Below, in pieces: positions 1-10,370 of a stretch of DNA of 64,000 bases. The first letter of the stretch is position 1; each line of letters starts with the position of its first letter. The notes beneath the pieces were generated by a model. That model saw only the letters and a program-made list of their open reading frames with translations. It had not been told where the DNA came from and did not search any database. The stretch comes from Rutstroemia sp. NJR-2017a BVV2 (Eukaryota > Ascomycota > Leotiomycetes > Helotiales > Rutstroemiaceae): the NCBI GenBank assembly GCA_002946415.1, contig NJPS01000004.1:67001-131000 (forward strand), read 5' to 3'. The position numbers were made by a program, and so were the translations under genes.

Positions 1-745
1 AAAATTAGCCGGTCCTTCACACCCCCACTACGACCGGCTACTACCCCGTAAAAGCACAGTCCCAGCTCAACAACCGCCGCACACTGCACTGCACCGGCAG
101 CCGGCAAAGCAAGAAAGAATTCATCCCATATCCGCTGTGACGCGTTTTCGAATTTTCCCCTCTTCCCTCTGAGCGTAGGAAGAAAACCTAGAGAGGTGGG
201 AGAAGCAGCACGCAATTATCTGGAGAAATGCTGTTATTTCTTGAGTTCAAGAATTATTAGTGCACTTCACAAGGTATACAGTACACGGTAAATGCAGATG
301 TTTATTTGCTTTGTATATTATTTCAAAATATCTGTTGCATGTACAGCATTTACATACATAAATGCGGTGCAGTGCGTGCAGTAAAGTAGGCCGATGCTAT
401 GTCTTGTCTTGTCTTGTCTTGTCTTTAGTGGTATTACGATGGCAGAATAGATCAAACCGAATGTGAAAGAGGTTCTGCGCATGCATATATATAGTCATGC
501 CTAGCGATCCGTCCAGTTCCAACCATCTAGTCCCCCATTCAAACCAAGTCATCCATCCATCATCGTCGTCATCATCACCCAGACCAACCAACACTCCACT
601 CCCCAGCTATGTACCAAGAGAATAAAACCCAGCCAATAACCCCAAATGAACCAGGCGCGAATTGAATCAAGCGCAAAGGAAAAAGCCGACCGCATCATGC
701 TATTAGCAGGCAACAAAATAAATCATCAAAAACGGATTAGATGAT
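1..745. other. Intergenic, 3' side of the cys-3-like gene
   Basis: No convincing gene. The stretch holds a short pentamer microsatellite near 401-424 and a low-complexity minus-strand ORF at 397-594 whose C-terminus is simply the translated microsatellite. The part next to 745 is presumably the 3' UTR and terminator of the bZIP gene; no clear polyadenylation signal was picked out. Confidence 0.5.
401..424. repeat. CTTGT pentamer microsatellite
   Basis: About five consecutive copies of the 5-bp unit CTTGT (TCTTG in another register), seen directly. It is a simple sequence repeat downstream of the bZIP gene with no evident function. Confidence 0.9.
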
Positions 746-2344
746 TTAGGCCTTTGTTCCTACTCCGTCTTTGCGTTCGGAGCCTTTTCGGTCGCCAGAT
801 TCCTGATTGTATTTCTTCCATAACGCCGCGACATCTTCTTTGCTCTCATTCTTCTCCGTAATCAGGTTCTTCAGCCATTTGTTCTCGGTTTCCAATTGAT
901 TGATTCTTCCTTCCAAAGCCGCGACCTTATCGCTCATCTCCTTAGCAGATCGTTCTAGAGCTTGTTCGCGTTGCTTCTTCTTAACACGGAAGCGGGCACT
1001 AGCGGCAGTGTTTCGACGACGTTTGTCTTCTTCGGCTGCCATACGAGAGGCATCTTCGAAATCGGGAGATCGTCCTTCGGACAAGGATTCGGCTTTGCGC
1101 TTCTCTCCGACTTGAGGTGATACAAGAGCGGATGTTGGTGACCCGGCGGAAGATGAAGGTGGGTAGATCGGATGCGCGGTTTGGATCGGATGGATTACTC
1201 GAGAGATGCCGCTATCATTGTCGTAGCCAGGAGCCTGGGAGAAGGCATTGAAGTCGGGGAAGGTAAAATCTCCTGAATGGAGCATCATCTTGTTAGCATT
1301 ATATATATTGAGCTTGTTTGAAGAAAAGATGAATGATGAAGAGGATAATAGAAGTGGAGGAAATAATAATGTGGAGCTACAAGCTGCAGGATAGTAATTG
1401 ATAAACGAACGGGTAACGCATCGATCAGGATTTGCCGGTAATTAAGCTAAGACGTTTTGAGAAGGACCTAGAAAAGAACCTCGAGTGGGGAAACTTTGCA
1501 ACCTCCGATGTTCATTGTTGAAGGATTGCACGTGACATGTCGCAATCGAGCATGGAGTAAGCAGAATTATGACGTGCTTACCAAGCAATAGGCAGCGACA
1601 GCAGCAAAACAACAGGAAGGGTAAAGGAAGAAAGAGGAACAGAAGAAACAAAGAATCGTATGGGTAAGCAGGGCCCGACCAGGATTGATGGTGCAGCTTT
1701 GCTCTGCATAAGTTCTATGCACGTGGTAATGTGCAGACAAACGAAAGAACCATCAAGGGCGGAAATTGACCAGTAAGATGTCTTTGATAGGGAACTCGAT
1801 AGGAATCGAAGGGTCATGCAGAACACAGTCGTAAGAACCATGCAGAAAATGATTAATGTTCTGGATTTGCAATGACAGGCAAAGGTGCTACACATACAAC
1901 CACGCAACACTCGTGATGGTTGGGTAAAGCAGAGGAGGTGAAGAAGAAGAGGACAGCAGCTTGCGAACACAACTTCTTCCGAAGACAACAACTAGTATCT
2001 TCATCGCGTACCCGAAAATATGTCTTTGCCGAGGACAGGAACAGAACAGGTATCAAGAGAGTTGTCTAACCTGGAATATCAAAATTCATGTCCTTCAGGT
2101 CCGCATCAATATTGCTCTCTCCAGCCGTAGATTGCGCACCAACTCCATCGAAGTTTGGTGCCTGTAAATCCGTATTCTGCCCGAGATCAAAGTCGAAGAA
2201 CTGCGTGTTGGTGAACATAGCCAAGTCATCGTCGATGTTGAAGTTCTCTTGGCTCGAGTTTTGAATGTCTTGGGGTGTCGGGATTGCATTGAGGTTCGCG
2301 ATGTATTCCGATACATTCGGCCCTCTCCTCCCATTGTATGTCAT
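746..2344 (-). CDS. cys-3: CYS3/MetR-type bZIP transcription factor (sulfur regulation)
   Basis: Two exons, 2344-2071 and 1272-746, give 266 residues. The join is CCAG|GAGATTTT, in frame, with branch site TGCTAAC 18 nt before the acceptor. The basic region lies at about residues 175-193 (core RRRNTAASARFRVKKK), followed by a leucine zipper to about 230. This basic region is the hallmark of Neurospora CYS-3 and Aspergillus MetR, which activate genes for uptake and assimilation of sulfur (sulfate permeases, arylsulfatase, Met/Cys metabolism) and are controlled by the SCON/SCF ubiquitin ligase. The acidic N-terminus (FDFDLG, NIDADLKD) would be the activation region. The protein acts in the nucleus as a dimer. 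The start at 2344 opens the conserved exon-1 sequence. Odd features are the 798-nt intron, long for a fungus, and an upstream ATG at 2471 whose frame overlaps the start. Function is by family; the exon structure is inferred. Confidence 0.87.
1273..2070 (-). other. Long intron of the cys-3-like gene
   Basis: Starts GTTAGA (minus strand, 2070 downward) and ends ATTCAG at 1273, with TGCTAAC as branch site. At 798 nt it is far longer than any other intron in the window. It contains several short ORFs (for example 1578-1991 minus) that resemble nothing known and are probably noise. A missed alternative exon or an RNA within it cannot be excluded from sequence alone. Confidence 0.65.
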
Positions 2345-3875
2345 CGTGAAGGGTGGATTCGTCTTTCGTATGGCCGTCGTAGCCTAATCGATGCAGCGGA
2401 ATCAAGAAAGTGGTAGATGAGTTGCCTGATGAAGTTGTAAAGATAGGAGAGTGTTCGTTCAAGACAATCAAAATTTCTCTTTGTCCTCCGATATGCGCCC
2501 GATTCGAAAAAGCGTCGAAGGGATTTCGTTGATTAGTGAACTATTCGGGATTCGAGATTTGTTCCTCGCTTTATGCGCTTTTGATCATTTCGCTGTGAGG
2601 AGACAATCGTATTGGTTGGTCCGGTCCTCGATTAGCTCTTGTACGGGTGAGTTCGTTCTATGTTGTTGTGTTGAGGAAGCAATTCGGAATCTTTCGAGGT
2701 ACGAAAAGTGACTGAATTGAAGTGGGCTTGGCACGTGCTTGGTTTGCCCCACTAACAAACTATGGTGGATGACAAATGTGTAGTTTGAAGGGCGACTCGG
2801 CAAGTTGTTTTTGGGATTGAGTAACTAATACTGTAATGTAATGCAACACAACGGTGGGGGGCAGAATTCACCAGCCTCGAAGAAACGAGTTATTCACTTT
2901 CTATCACAAAAGCGCGCGAATGTTATGATATCAAGCTTGTTCACATGATGCTATCTTTTCCTATTGAGACACCAAAGCAATGCTATACTGTCACATCGAG
3001 AGAGTCGAGCAAGCCTCGATCTCCCCTATGACGATAACTTTAAGAGTAGGTTATCTTTTCTTCAAGCACTCTTTGACCTCGGTCATGCTTCTCAAAGGAA
3101 TGTCGGAATTGTCGGAAGTCTCGAGGCTTTATAATTCTTCTCGAGATATCTCCAGCCAATCATATGTCTATGTGGGCTGTTTGTTACGGGTAGAAGTGAC
3201 AAAGAAGCTAATGCTACAAAGTGTTCATTTAAGGCCGCAAAGCTCCACGAATCAGATCAGTGCTTCATGCAAGTCGCAAAATCCCGTCTTTGCCGTTTGA
3301 AGAGCTCGAGATCTTTTCGGCGACATCCGATCTCATGTAAAGTGATTGAAGGAGTGCCGTACGCCCCAACATTTGGTGCTTGCCGTGCGATATTGTCCGC
3401 ATAAAGTTATATTTAACTTATAGTCACAACAGTAATACATACCTCTATATTCACCACCGAGAGTGCTGGTGGGAATTCAAGGTTGTGCATAGTGGAATTC
3501 CCCAGTCTCGCCTAATTCTAGGGGAAGCCCCATGCATATGGTAAGATATTGTACAAAATAATACCGCTATAAGTTAATTGCACTCCTGAGCTTCCTGCAC
3601 ATGTACGACGAAGGTAAGAGATACATTAGCATTAATCATATGTTGAAATCGTGAATCATAAACGTGGTTGCCAATTGTTGGTTAAGCATGTATCCGTATC
3701 CCAAATTCGGACACTTTTCCCTGCCAGTTTCCAACGCCATTTTCCAACTTTCTCGAAGCCCCCATCCATAATATAGGTAAATAATGCCCACTAGCAATAA
3801 ATATACACACACAGGCCACAACAGGCGCACCCAAAGAAGATGGTTTCCGAATCGTAAAAGCTCCAGCATGAATTG
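2345..3875. other. Intergenic: upstream region of the cys-3-like gene
   Basis: No supported gene. It would hold the promoter and 5' UTR of the bZIP gene. It includes an overlapping upstream reading frame from 2471 and a near-palindrome ATGATATCAA at 2925-2934, which matches the CYS3 consensus ATGRYRYCAT at 9 of 10 positions. The ORFs at 2451-2711, 2980-3300 and 3636-3879 show no recognisable domain. Confidence 0.5.
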
Positions 3876-6800
3876 TCATTGTGCCAGCTTAATCCGAAAC
3901 TTCCTCGTCGCTGGTGTCAGCAAAGGTGCAATCGGAAGATGAATAGCTCTTCCAATTTGCGTGATATGCTGAGAGAATTGAACCCTCATACGTGCAAGAG
4001 CACCAGAGCCTACATCAGAATCACCATGTCAGTGCGATTCAACAACCTCGAAGTATGTTAATGCTTACTAGATTCTTGACTGCAAGTACCGTAAGCTGGC
4101 TCAAGTCGCTCCCCAATAAGTGAGTTGACCTTCCTGTACAAATCCTTCAGCTGCTTTTGCGCGTTCCTCCAGCTTACTCGAAACTGTTGTTCGAGTATGC
4201 TTCGCCGGTGAGGAAGTGATTCTGAAAAGTTCTTGGGTGCATTCGGTGAAATGAGCTGCATGAGTGCTTCAATCTTAGTAGGACAATCACAAAATTCTTT
4301 AATTGCTTCATCGATAAAGGTTCCCTTCAGCTTCTGCATCCGTTTATTGAAGACCAAATGCCAAGATACGGCAAGCGGGTTCATGAAAGGTGTCACAAAC
4401 GTTTCGTTCCAGTCGTACTCGGCATTACGCCTACTAGCCTTGAAGGTTTGATATTGGATAGACCGGGTGATTTCCCTGCCTAAGCTATCGCAATTTTCAA
4501 CGCTAAGCCTAACACATGTATCCAGAGTCGGTAGAATTATAGATTCAATGTTACTTCATACTCCAGCGACTGTGACTCTCGTCAATTTAGCCATAGACTA
4601 CACCCCATATTAGCAACCGAGTAGCAGTATTTGAACACAGTCATACCTGGCAATAGCTATCCAAATACTTTACTAACATTTCATTCATTTCATCCTTCTG
4701 AGATGAAGACAACAAGGCAGATTCATCCCCCGCCCATGCTTGGATTGAGAGCTTTAGGAGATTCAAATTGTCTAGAAATCTGTCTGACATCTGTCGACGG
4801 GTCGTGGTAGTCAAGGCAGCCGCATGTTCTTGTAAATCTGGAATGTTGGTATCTTCAAGTGCAGGAAATTGTTTCGGGACAGGCTCTCTCATGAACCGAC
4901 CCGATAATCGTTGGTAAGCATTTCAAGACACACAGAAAATTCTGGGTCTGCTATGGGGGTTTCCTGCGACGAGTCAGTAGTGAATCCCGAAAAACGCCAG
5001 CGCTGAATCGCCGCTGATATGCTGTTACCTATCAATCCATCATTACTTGGACCATTTTCAGCCAGCCCTTCGCTATCGTGCCAGAGATCATGTTGCAATT
5101 CCCGAAGACCATTTTCAAAGTCAGTTGCGAACTGATCATGTGTGTAGTCATTACGGGCTCGGATACAAATATGTTTGATATCGATCTGAAGAACACTTAA
5201 AGATTTCCCGATATTCACCACACTCTTTTTCAGCGCTTTGATTTGCCGTAGACTTTCGCCGCTGGTAACTTTAAGTTGTCGGATTTCTCGCTTTATCGTA
5301 CCCTGAGTTGCGTGGCCTAGCCCGGAGTAGATTTCAGAAGAAGCCTGCTCGTTCGTGGACAGAGCAAGATGTTTTCGCTTGCGAGCTGATAATCTCTTTC
5401 CATGACTGAATTTGAGTGCACTTTGTAGCTCTTTCATACGACTACGTATAGCTCGTTTTTTTACTTCCGCAGCCAAGATTTCTGCTTGTATTCTGCAGAG
5501 CTCGTCCTGGAGTTCCATTTCGCGGGACAGATGTGATTGTAAGACGTCCTGAATCAAATTTAAGGAGCGCATGACTTTCCCAGTGTTGATAACGTCGGTT
5601 TTGGTCCTAAAAAACGTCAGAAACGAGCTGTCGTATTTGCTATCCATTAATAGTTGTCTCTTGTAGGACTGGCCCATCAGATGTTTTGCGACCTGGTCGT
5701 CAACCGCACGGATGATATCAGCTATAATCCATGTGTAAGTCAATCGCTTTTTATAGTTTTGCACTACCTGTGAGAATCTGGACCCTACAAAATGAGGGCA
5801 TTCGGAAGTAGTCCGATTCCGACGGATGCTGCTGATCCGTCGGATGCTCCGATGTCGATTTGCCTCGATTTAGACCTCTTTTTGCAATAATCTTGAGGAT
5901 ATAAACCCTCTCTTTTTCTCTGTATCTTAGTTCTTCAGATAGATCAATCAATGCATTTCTCAACTCAGAACCTCACACTACCTGTACCCTGGCCGCATTA
6001 GAATCACCAAGACCAGGTAAGTCAACAAGCACTAGCCCGTGTCGTAAAACCTCTGTTTTTGTGTAAATTCGAACACACCGAACTAGAGACCAATAGGCCA
6101 TAGTAGTGAAGGAGCCTTCGGTTGTAGATTCCGTGAGGCGCGTTGCGGAGGATATCGTTGGTGATTTGATAAAGACCTCCGCCCACGGAGCTTTTGAGCT
6201 TGAAGAAACACTCAACGGTGCCGCGGGAGGAAGCGAGAACGCGTCGACTGCTGCTTGAGGCTGCGGGGAAGGACTATTCTCGAATTTAGACCCAATTTTT
6301 GCTCTTCCTTTCAGCGAACGTCTAGTGGCAGAATTTTTGTTACTGCTGTCGATATAGGTCTTCATATGATGGGAAAAGTCATTGGAGTTCTGATTTTGTA
6401 AACAAATCGTACTGCCGAGAACTGGGGAATAATCATGCTGACGCAGAAAATCATCGGCAGTCGTAGTATGCAATGCGCTTGGACATACTTCAGGGTAGAC
6501 TGCTGAAATCTTTGCGAAGGCGATACTAGCGTCGGTGCCGGACCTCACGGTAATATTCTCGCCAGTTGACTTATTTGCAATGTCTTGCACCAATATCTCA
6601 ACTTCGGCCTTCCACTCAGACTCGTTTATGAACTCAATCTCAGTCCTGTGTGCAGCATCCGGATCATCAGATTCATTCCAAGATATTTCAGTGACCACGG
6701 TGGTACTGGCTCGCATTGCATTGGCTGGAACGATCATCTCTTCGTCGAGAAGAGAATTAATCAATGATGACTTCCCAATTCCAGTGTATCCGAGTAGTCC

Positions 6801-7169
6801 AACAAGCACCCGAGGGGCGCTCAACACGAGCTATGATTTGTTCTGTGGAGTTGATCAGACCATTGTCTCAAGTACCTCATCGCAAAGCCAACGCATACCT
6901 GATTGCTCACACCAGTCTTGAAATACTGGAAACATGTTTATGTTGGGGCTTAAGATTTTATTGAGATGCTTCAGAAAAGAAATACCGTGCTCCACAGCCT
7001 TCTCTCTTCTAAGTGTCTCGACTGCCTATATCTCTGCTGCATCTTTTGCGTCCCCAAACATTAAGTCCAAGGCTGCTTCAGAAGTATCCGTATCGACGGC
7101 CTTTCCCTTCGCTCTCGATCGGTTATGAAAGGCTCCCATCGTCTCGGGTGGGTTTGGGATTGGTGGCAT
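3876..7169 (-). pseudogene. Broken SLIP-GC-like dynamin-superfamily GTPase gene
   Basis: Large fungal P-loop GTPase related to nuclear GTPase SLIP-GC, reconstructed as five exons: 7169-6876, 6830-5982, 5767-4647, 4597-4090 and 4009-3876. The G1 P-loop GYTGIGKSS and the tail MRASTTVVTEISW are intact; G3 is DLPGLGD and a G4-like TKTD follows. Downstream is a long helical stretch. Intact relatives read through all these segments. Here I see four lesions: an in-frame TAG at 7028-7026 (codon 48); a reading-frame jump near 4920-4930, where the homologous reading moves to another frame (exon 3 is 1121 nt, one base short of a multiple of three); a TGA just after that jump in the restored frame (near 4922); and a TGA at 4558-4556. 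At least the first is explainable as CAG to TAG and others as CGA to TGA, that is C-to-T changes. Splice sites remain canonical, so decay is recent. It could instead be two shortened genes or sequencing error. Confidence 0.75.
5768..5981 (-). other. 214-nt intron inside the GTPase pseudogene
   Basis: Joins ...AARVQ to VVQNYKK across a region where relatives have no insertion, using GTAGTG at the donor and CTCACAG at the acceptor. The intron is open in one frame over most of its length (ORF 5751-5963), but that peptide matches nothing in the family. I read it as intron sequence, not as coding sequence. Confidence 0.6.
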
Positions 7170-7869
7170 GGCTGGTGGCTTGCACAACCCTAGCAGAGGA
7201 TAATTAGCATGTAGCTTTGATAACTGTACCGAGGAAGAGGGGGAGATGTGTCATTATTTCAAAACGCTATCACGGAATGGCTAGAGCGAGTTATCACCAC
7301 ACGTCCAACATTGATACATGCTCGGGCCCGCTGCCTGGTAGAATTTTACGTGAAGCAATCCAAGGACGATGAAATGTTCACGGACAATGTTCTTCATAGG
7401 CTGAGCAAGTCAAGAACCCAAAAGCGACGACAATACAGTATCGACGGGCGAACGCGCAGATTTGAAATGGATTTCGTGTCGCACTTACTGACTTATGCAA
7501 TAAAGGTAGTACCAAATGATAACCACTAGAGGGGAAAGTTTGTTCGCCTATATAGCCTTCTAATGAGTCATGGCGTCTCGCCCCTACCACCCATCTGTAA
7601 AGTCCTCATTGCAAGATGAATTAGGTCAACCTTTTACAATTGCGAAACAAGTCGGTAGTTCAATGGGCACAAGAAATTCTGTCTGTGCAGGCATGCCCAT
7701 TCAGCCCCGAGACATTTCTCTCAATGCGCCGATTAGAGAGCCTCAAAACAAAACGCAGAGGTTAGAGTTGACTCTAATATAGCCCTGGACCTTCTCTTGA
7801 TGCGGATAATGTTACGCGATGACGAAGGGACTTGTCAACTGTCATCAATATCCTATAGTATATACCCTA
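7170..7869. other. Intergenic between GTPase relic and P450
   Basis: No supported gene. ORFs at 7248-7529 and 7570-7782 (plus) are short and unrecognised. The centre, about 7450-7580, is a diverged copy of the DNA just upstream of the Chl4 start codon (see the repeat entry), so these ORFs are probably by-products of that duplication. Confidence 0.55.
7450..7580 (+). repeat. Diverged duplicate of the Chl4 upstream region
   Basis: Reads in parallel with 10251-10381. Both begin GAACGCGCAGATT, continue with a GAAAT.GATT..GTGTCGCA block and ATGCAA, and end with AATGAG.CATG.CGTCTC around an ATG (7570 here, 10371 at the real gene). The copy has indels and substitutions and leads into no Chl4-like protein. 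The P450 gene lies between the two copies. This is a short segmental duplication, now degenerate. Confidence 0.7.
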
Positions 7870-9441
7870 TCAAGCATTCTTGAAGGCTACCTTGACACCA
7901 TTTCGACTTGAAAATCCCAAGGTAAACTCTTCAATATACTCGAAAACCGGGTCGCAGTTTTCCATCTGTGCAAACTTTCGAGTTAATCTCACCAGGACAT
8001 ATATAGAATGCGTCAAAACCTGTTGCTGCGCAGGACAAATCCTTGGACCTCCAAGGAAGGGCACAAACTCCCATAACGGCTTTCGACCTATCCAACGATC
8101 GGGATTAAATTCATCGACATCATCACCCCAAATTTCTTTATCGTGATTCATGCTCCATATACCCAGAACTACGGGTGTTCCACGAGACACAAATACGGGA
8201 CTCTTTTGATCAGGTCCGCCGCCAACAGGAAGGACAGTGTCACGGATAGCTACACGCCATATACGTGCTGCAGGTCCGCAAACACGGATAGTTTCATGGA
8301 TGACATATCTGAAATAAACCAGAGATTTGAGCCTTTCGAAAGTTGGAGGGGCATCACCTAGTTCCAACGAAGTTTCTCGAAGCTTCGCCCAAACTTGAGG
8401 GTGTCGTGCGAGTTGGAAAAGAGCATTGCCCACGAGGATTGATGTTGTGTCCCGAGCCGGGTTGAATACTCCCAGAACATGATACCTTAACTGAATAGGA
8501 TCATGGACTTGTTTGGCCATTTCATCAAGTAGAATATAGCGATTTTGTGTTTCGGGCTTCTCTGATGCAGATTTTTGGTCTGCTGTTGCTTGTAGGGCTC
8601 GAACTACCTGTTCATCAACAAACTTGTGAACTCTCATATAAGCTTCCTTCCACTCCTTATCTTCACTGACCCGATCTAGACGGAATTGTAGCAATCCGGC
8701 CTCTCTGCGATTGGTCACTCCTTTTTGAGCTCTACTGAAAGCTTGAAGAAATTCTGTGCACTCCGCTGGTACTTCGGCCTGAAGTGCATTTAGAGACCTT
8801 CCGAACACAAAATCCATGGAGACATCGGCGAACTATTGTATGTACTCTTAGCAACTATAGGTACAATGAGATAGCAAACATACCAGGCGGTTCAGCAAAG
8901 GTTGTATGTCAACCTCGCTCCCATCAGTTGGAAGAAGTCCCATAAACCGATCAACAAACGATTCCAAGTGACTTATATCAGATATTTCCGCTCTTGTGAA
9001 GATTGGCTTCACCATTTCTCTAGCGTGTTTCCAAACAGTCCCATCCGAAAAGATACTTGGGCCAAAGAACGGAGATTGAGCCTTAGCCCTCTCTGGGTCT
9101 TTACCATAATCCTCCATGGCACGAGCAGCAACTTGTTGAACATTGGCGGGCTCGGTGGTATTAATTAGAGGCTTACCTCTCCAATTCTCTTGCCATGTTT
9201 TGCCGTATTTCTCAAATTGCGATGCGTATAGCCTGAAGAACTTGCCCTCCTTCATAGCTTCCATGCGAAGGCAGGCAAGATCCGAACCCATGGCTTGATC
9301 CTGATGAGGATATTGGGCGGGGTCTTGACACCCATTTTGAATCTTCAATATGTTGGTTCTTTTGTTCCGCTGCCACCTTGAGTAGAAAATCGTGAGAATA
9401 GTTGCCACAAGGGAGAACACAAGAACTTCAATCTTTGGCAT
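7870..9441 (-). CDS. Cytochrome P450, CYP52-like
   Basis: Two exons, 9441-8884 and 8832-7870 (51-nt intron with GTATGT donor), give about 506 residues, the usual length. The start at 9441 puts the membrane anchor (VLVFSLVATILTIFY) at the N-terminus; an ATG at 9510 in the same frame would add 23 polar residues before it. Motifs seen: I-helix ARDTT at about residues 311-315, ExxR as ETIR at about 366-369, the FNPDRW (PERF-like) region, and haem loop FLGGPRICPAQQ with the ligand Cys at about 452. The I-helix and haem loop resemble fungal CYP52 and allied alkane/fatty-acid hydroxylases. The protein would sit in the ER membrane with a reductase partner. The position after the haem Cys is Pro-Ala, not x-Gly, a variant seen in several fungal P450s. 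It is divergent from the Chl4 gene. Substrate is unknown. Confidence 0.85.
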
Positions 9442-10370
9442 TTTTGTTAAGCACGGCTTTGCACTTCTAATTCCCTTAGAAGAAACGATGTACCTATTTG
9501 GGCCATTCAAACCGAGACCTAATGTAGGAAATGGTGAATAAATCTGGCTAATCCGGAATAAGTTTGGAGGGGTGTGCAGTTAGGTAAATGGAGATAAGGC
9601 AGCTGAAGACATCAAGAATAACCAACGGATACCAACAACAACCAACTAGATCCCCACCGGAAAAGGCGGATGCAACAAGATTGATGCAGTCTATATGCAA
9701 TAATCGGACTTTCCTACCTCCCAAAGTGAACAGGTATCTGAATGATAGAACGAACAGCACATTTGGAGATAAGAGGGCACCATCTCTAAGACTTGAATTC
9801 AGCTTCACGACCTTCTGGTTACGAAGGAAGCAGTGGCGCCAGTGTGAGCTATGTGCGGGAAAGAAGCTTGCAAGCACTATGCCATCTTATCTGCAGTAGA
9901 CCGCTTAGAGCGGTCTCAAAGCATAATCCAGGGCTACCACAATATGCATGAGAAGAGACTCCATCACCAACAAGCACGAAAGTTGGGGCATTCATTGGAG
10001 GGTGGGAAGTTCGTCAAGACGAGTGATCATGGCAGACTTTGTACAGTATCGCAGCAGGGTTTTATGCGGCGATACGTGTCGACTTCTTGAACGCTTGTTG
10101 AATCCGATAACTTCGAAAAGGGTGAAGGAGGAGAGAGAATTCAGGACTTAAAGGTCGGGCCAGACCTAGGGCATTTCCACGTGAGCTAGCAGGTAGCACC
10201 TAGGTTCTCAGTCAGCTGATCGCGACAATTTCGTGATTCCGAAACAACCTGAACGCGCAGATTCGAAATAGATTCTGTGTCGCAATTATTATGCAACAAA
10301 CACAGCATCAATTGACAACCACAAGATTGGGAATTATTGCTTACTTATGCAGCCTCTTTCTTAATGAGCC
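9442..10370. other. Divergent promoter region, P450 and Chl4
   Basis: About 0.9 kb between two divergently transcribed genes. ORFs at 9548-9899, 9851-10090 and 9948-10151 show no recognisable domain. The part from 10251 onward is the source copy of the duplicated Chl4 upstream segment. Confidence 0.5.

Noticed and set aside
397..594. Minus-strand 65-codon ORF with an Asp run
   Set aside because: Low complexity; its end is a translated CTTGT repeat. No domain.
1578..1991. 137-codon ORF on the minus strand
   Set aside because: Lies wholly inside the inferred cys-3 intron; Ser/Leu/Cys-rich without a recognisable family.
5751..5963. Possible extra exon in the GTPase relic
   Set aside because: Relatives read straight across; the donor and acceptor that skip it restore the family sequence exactly.
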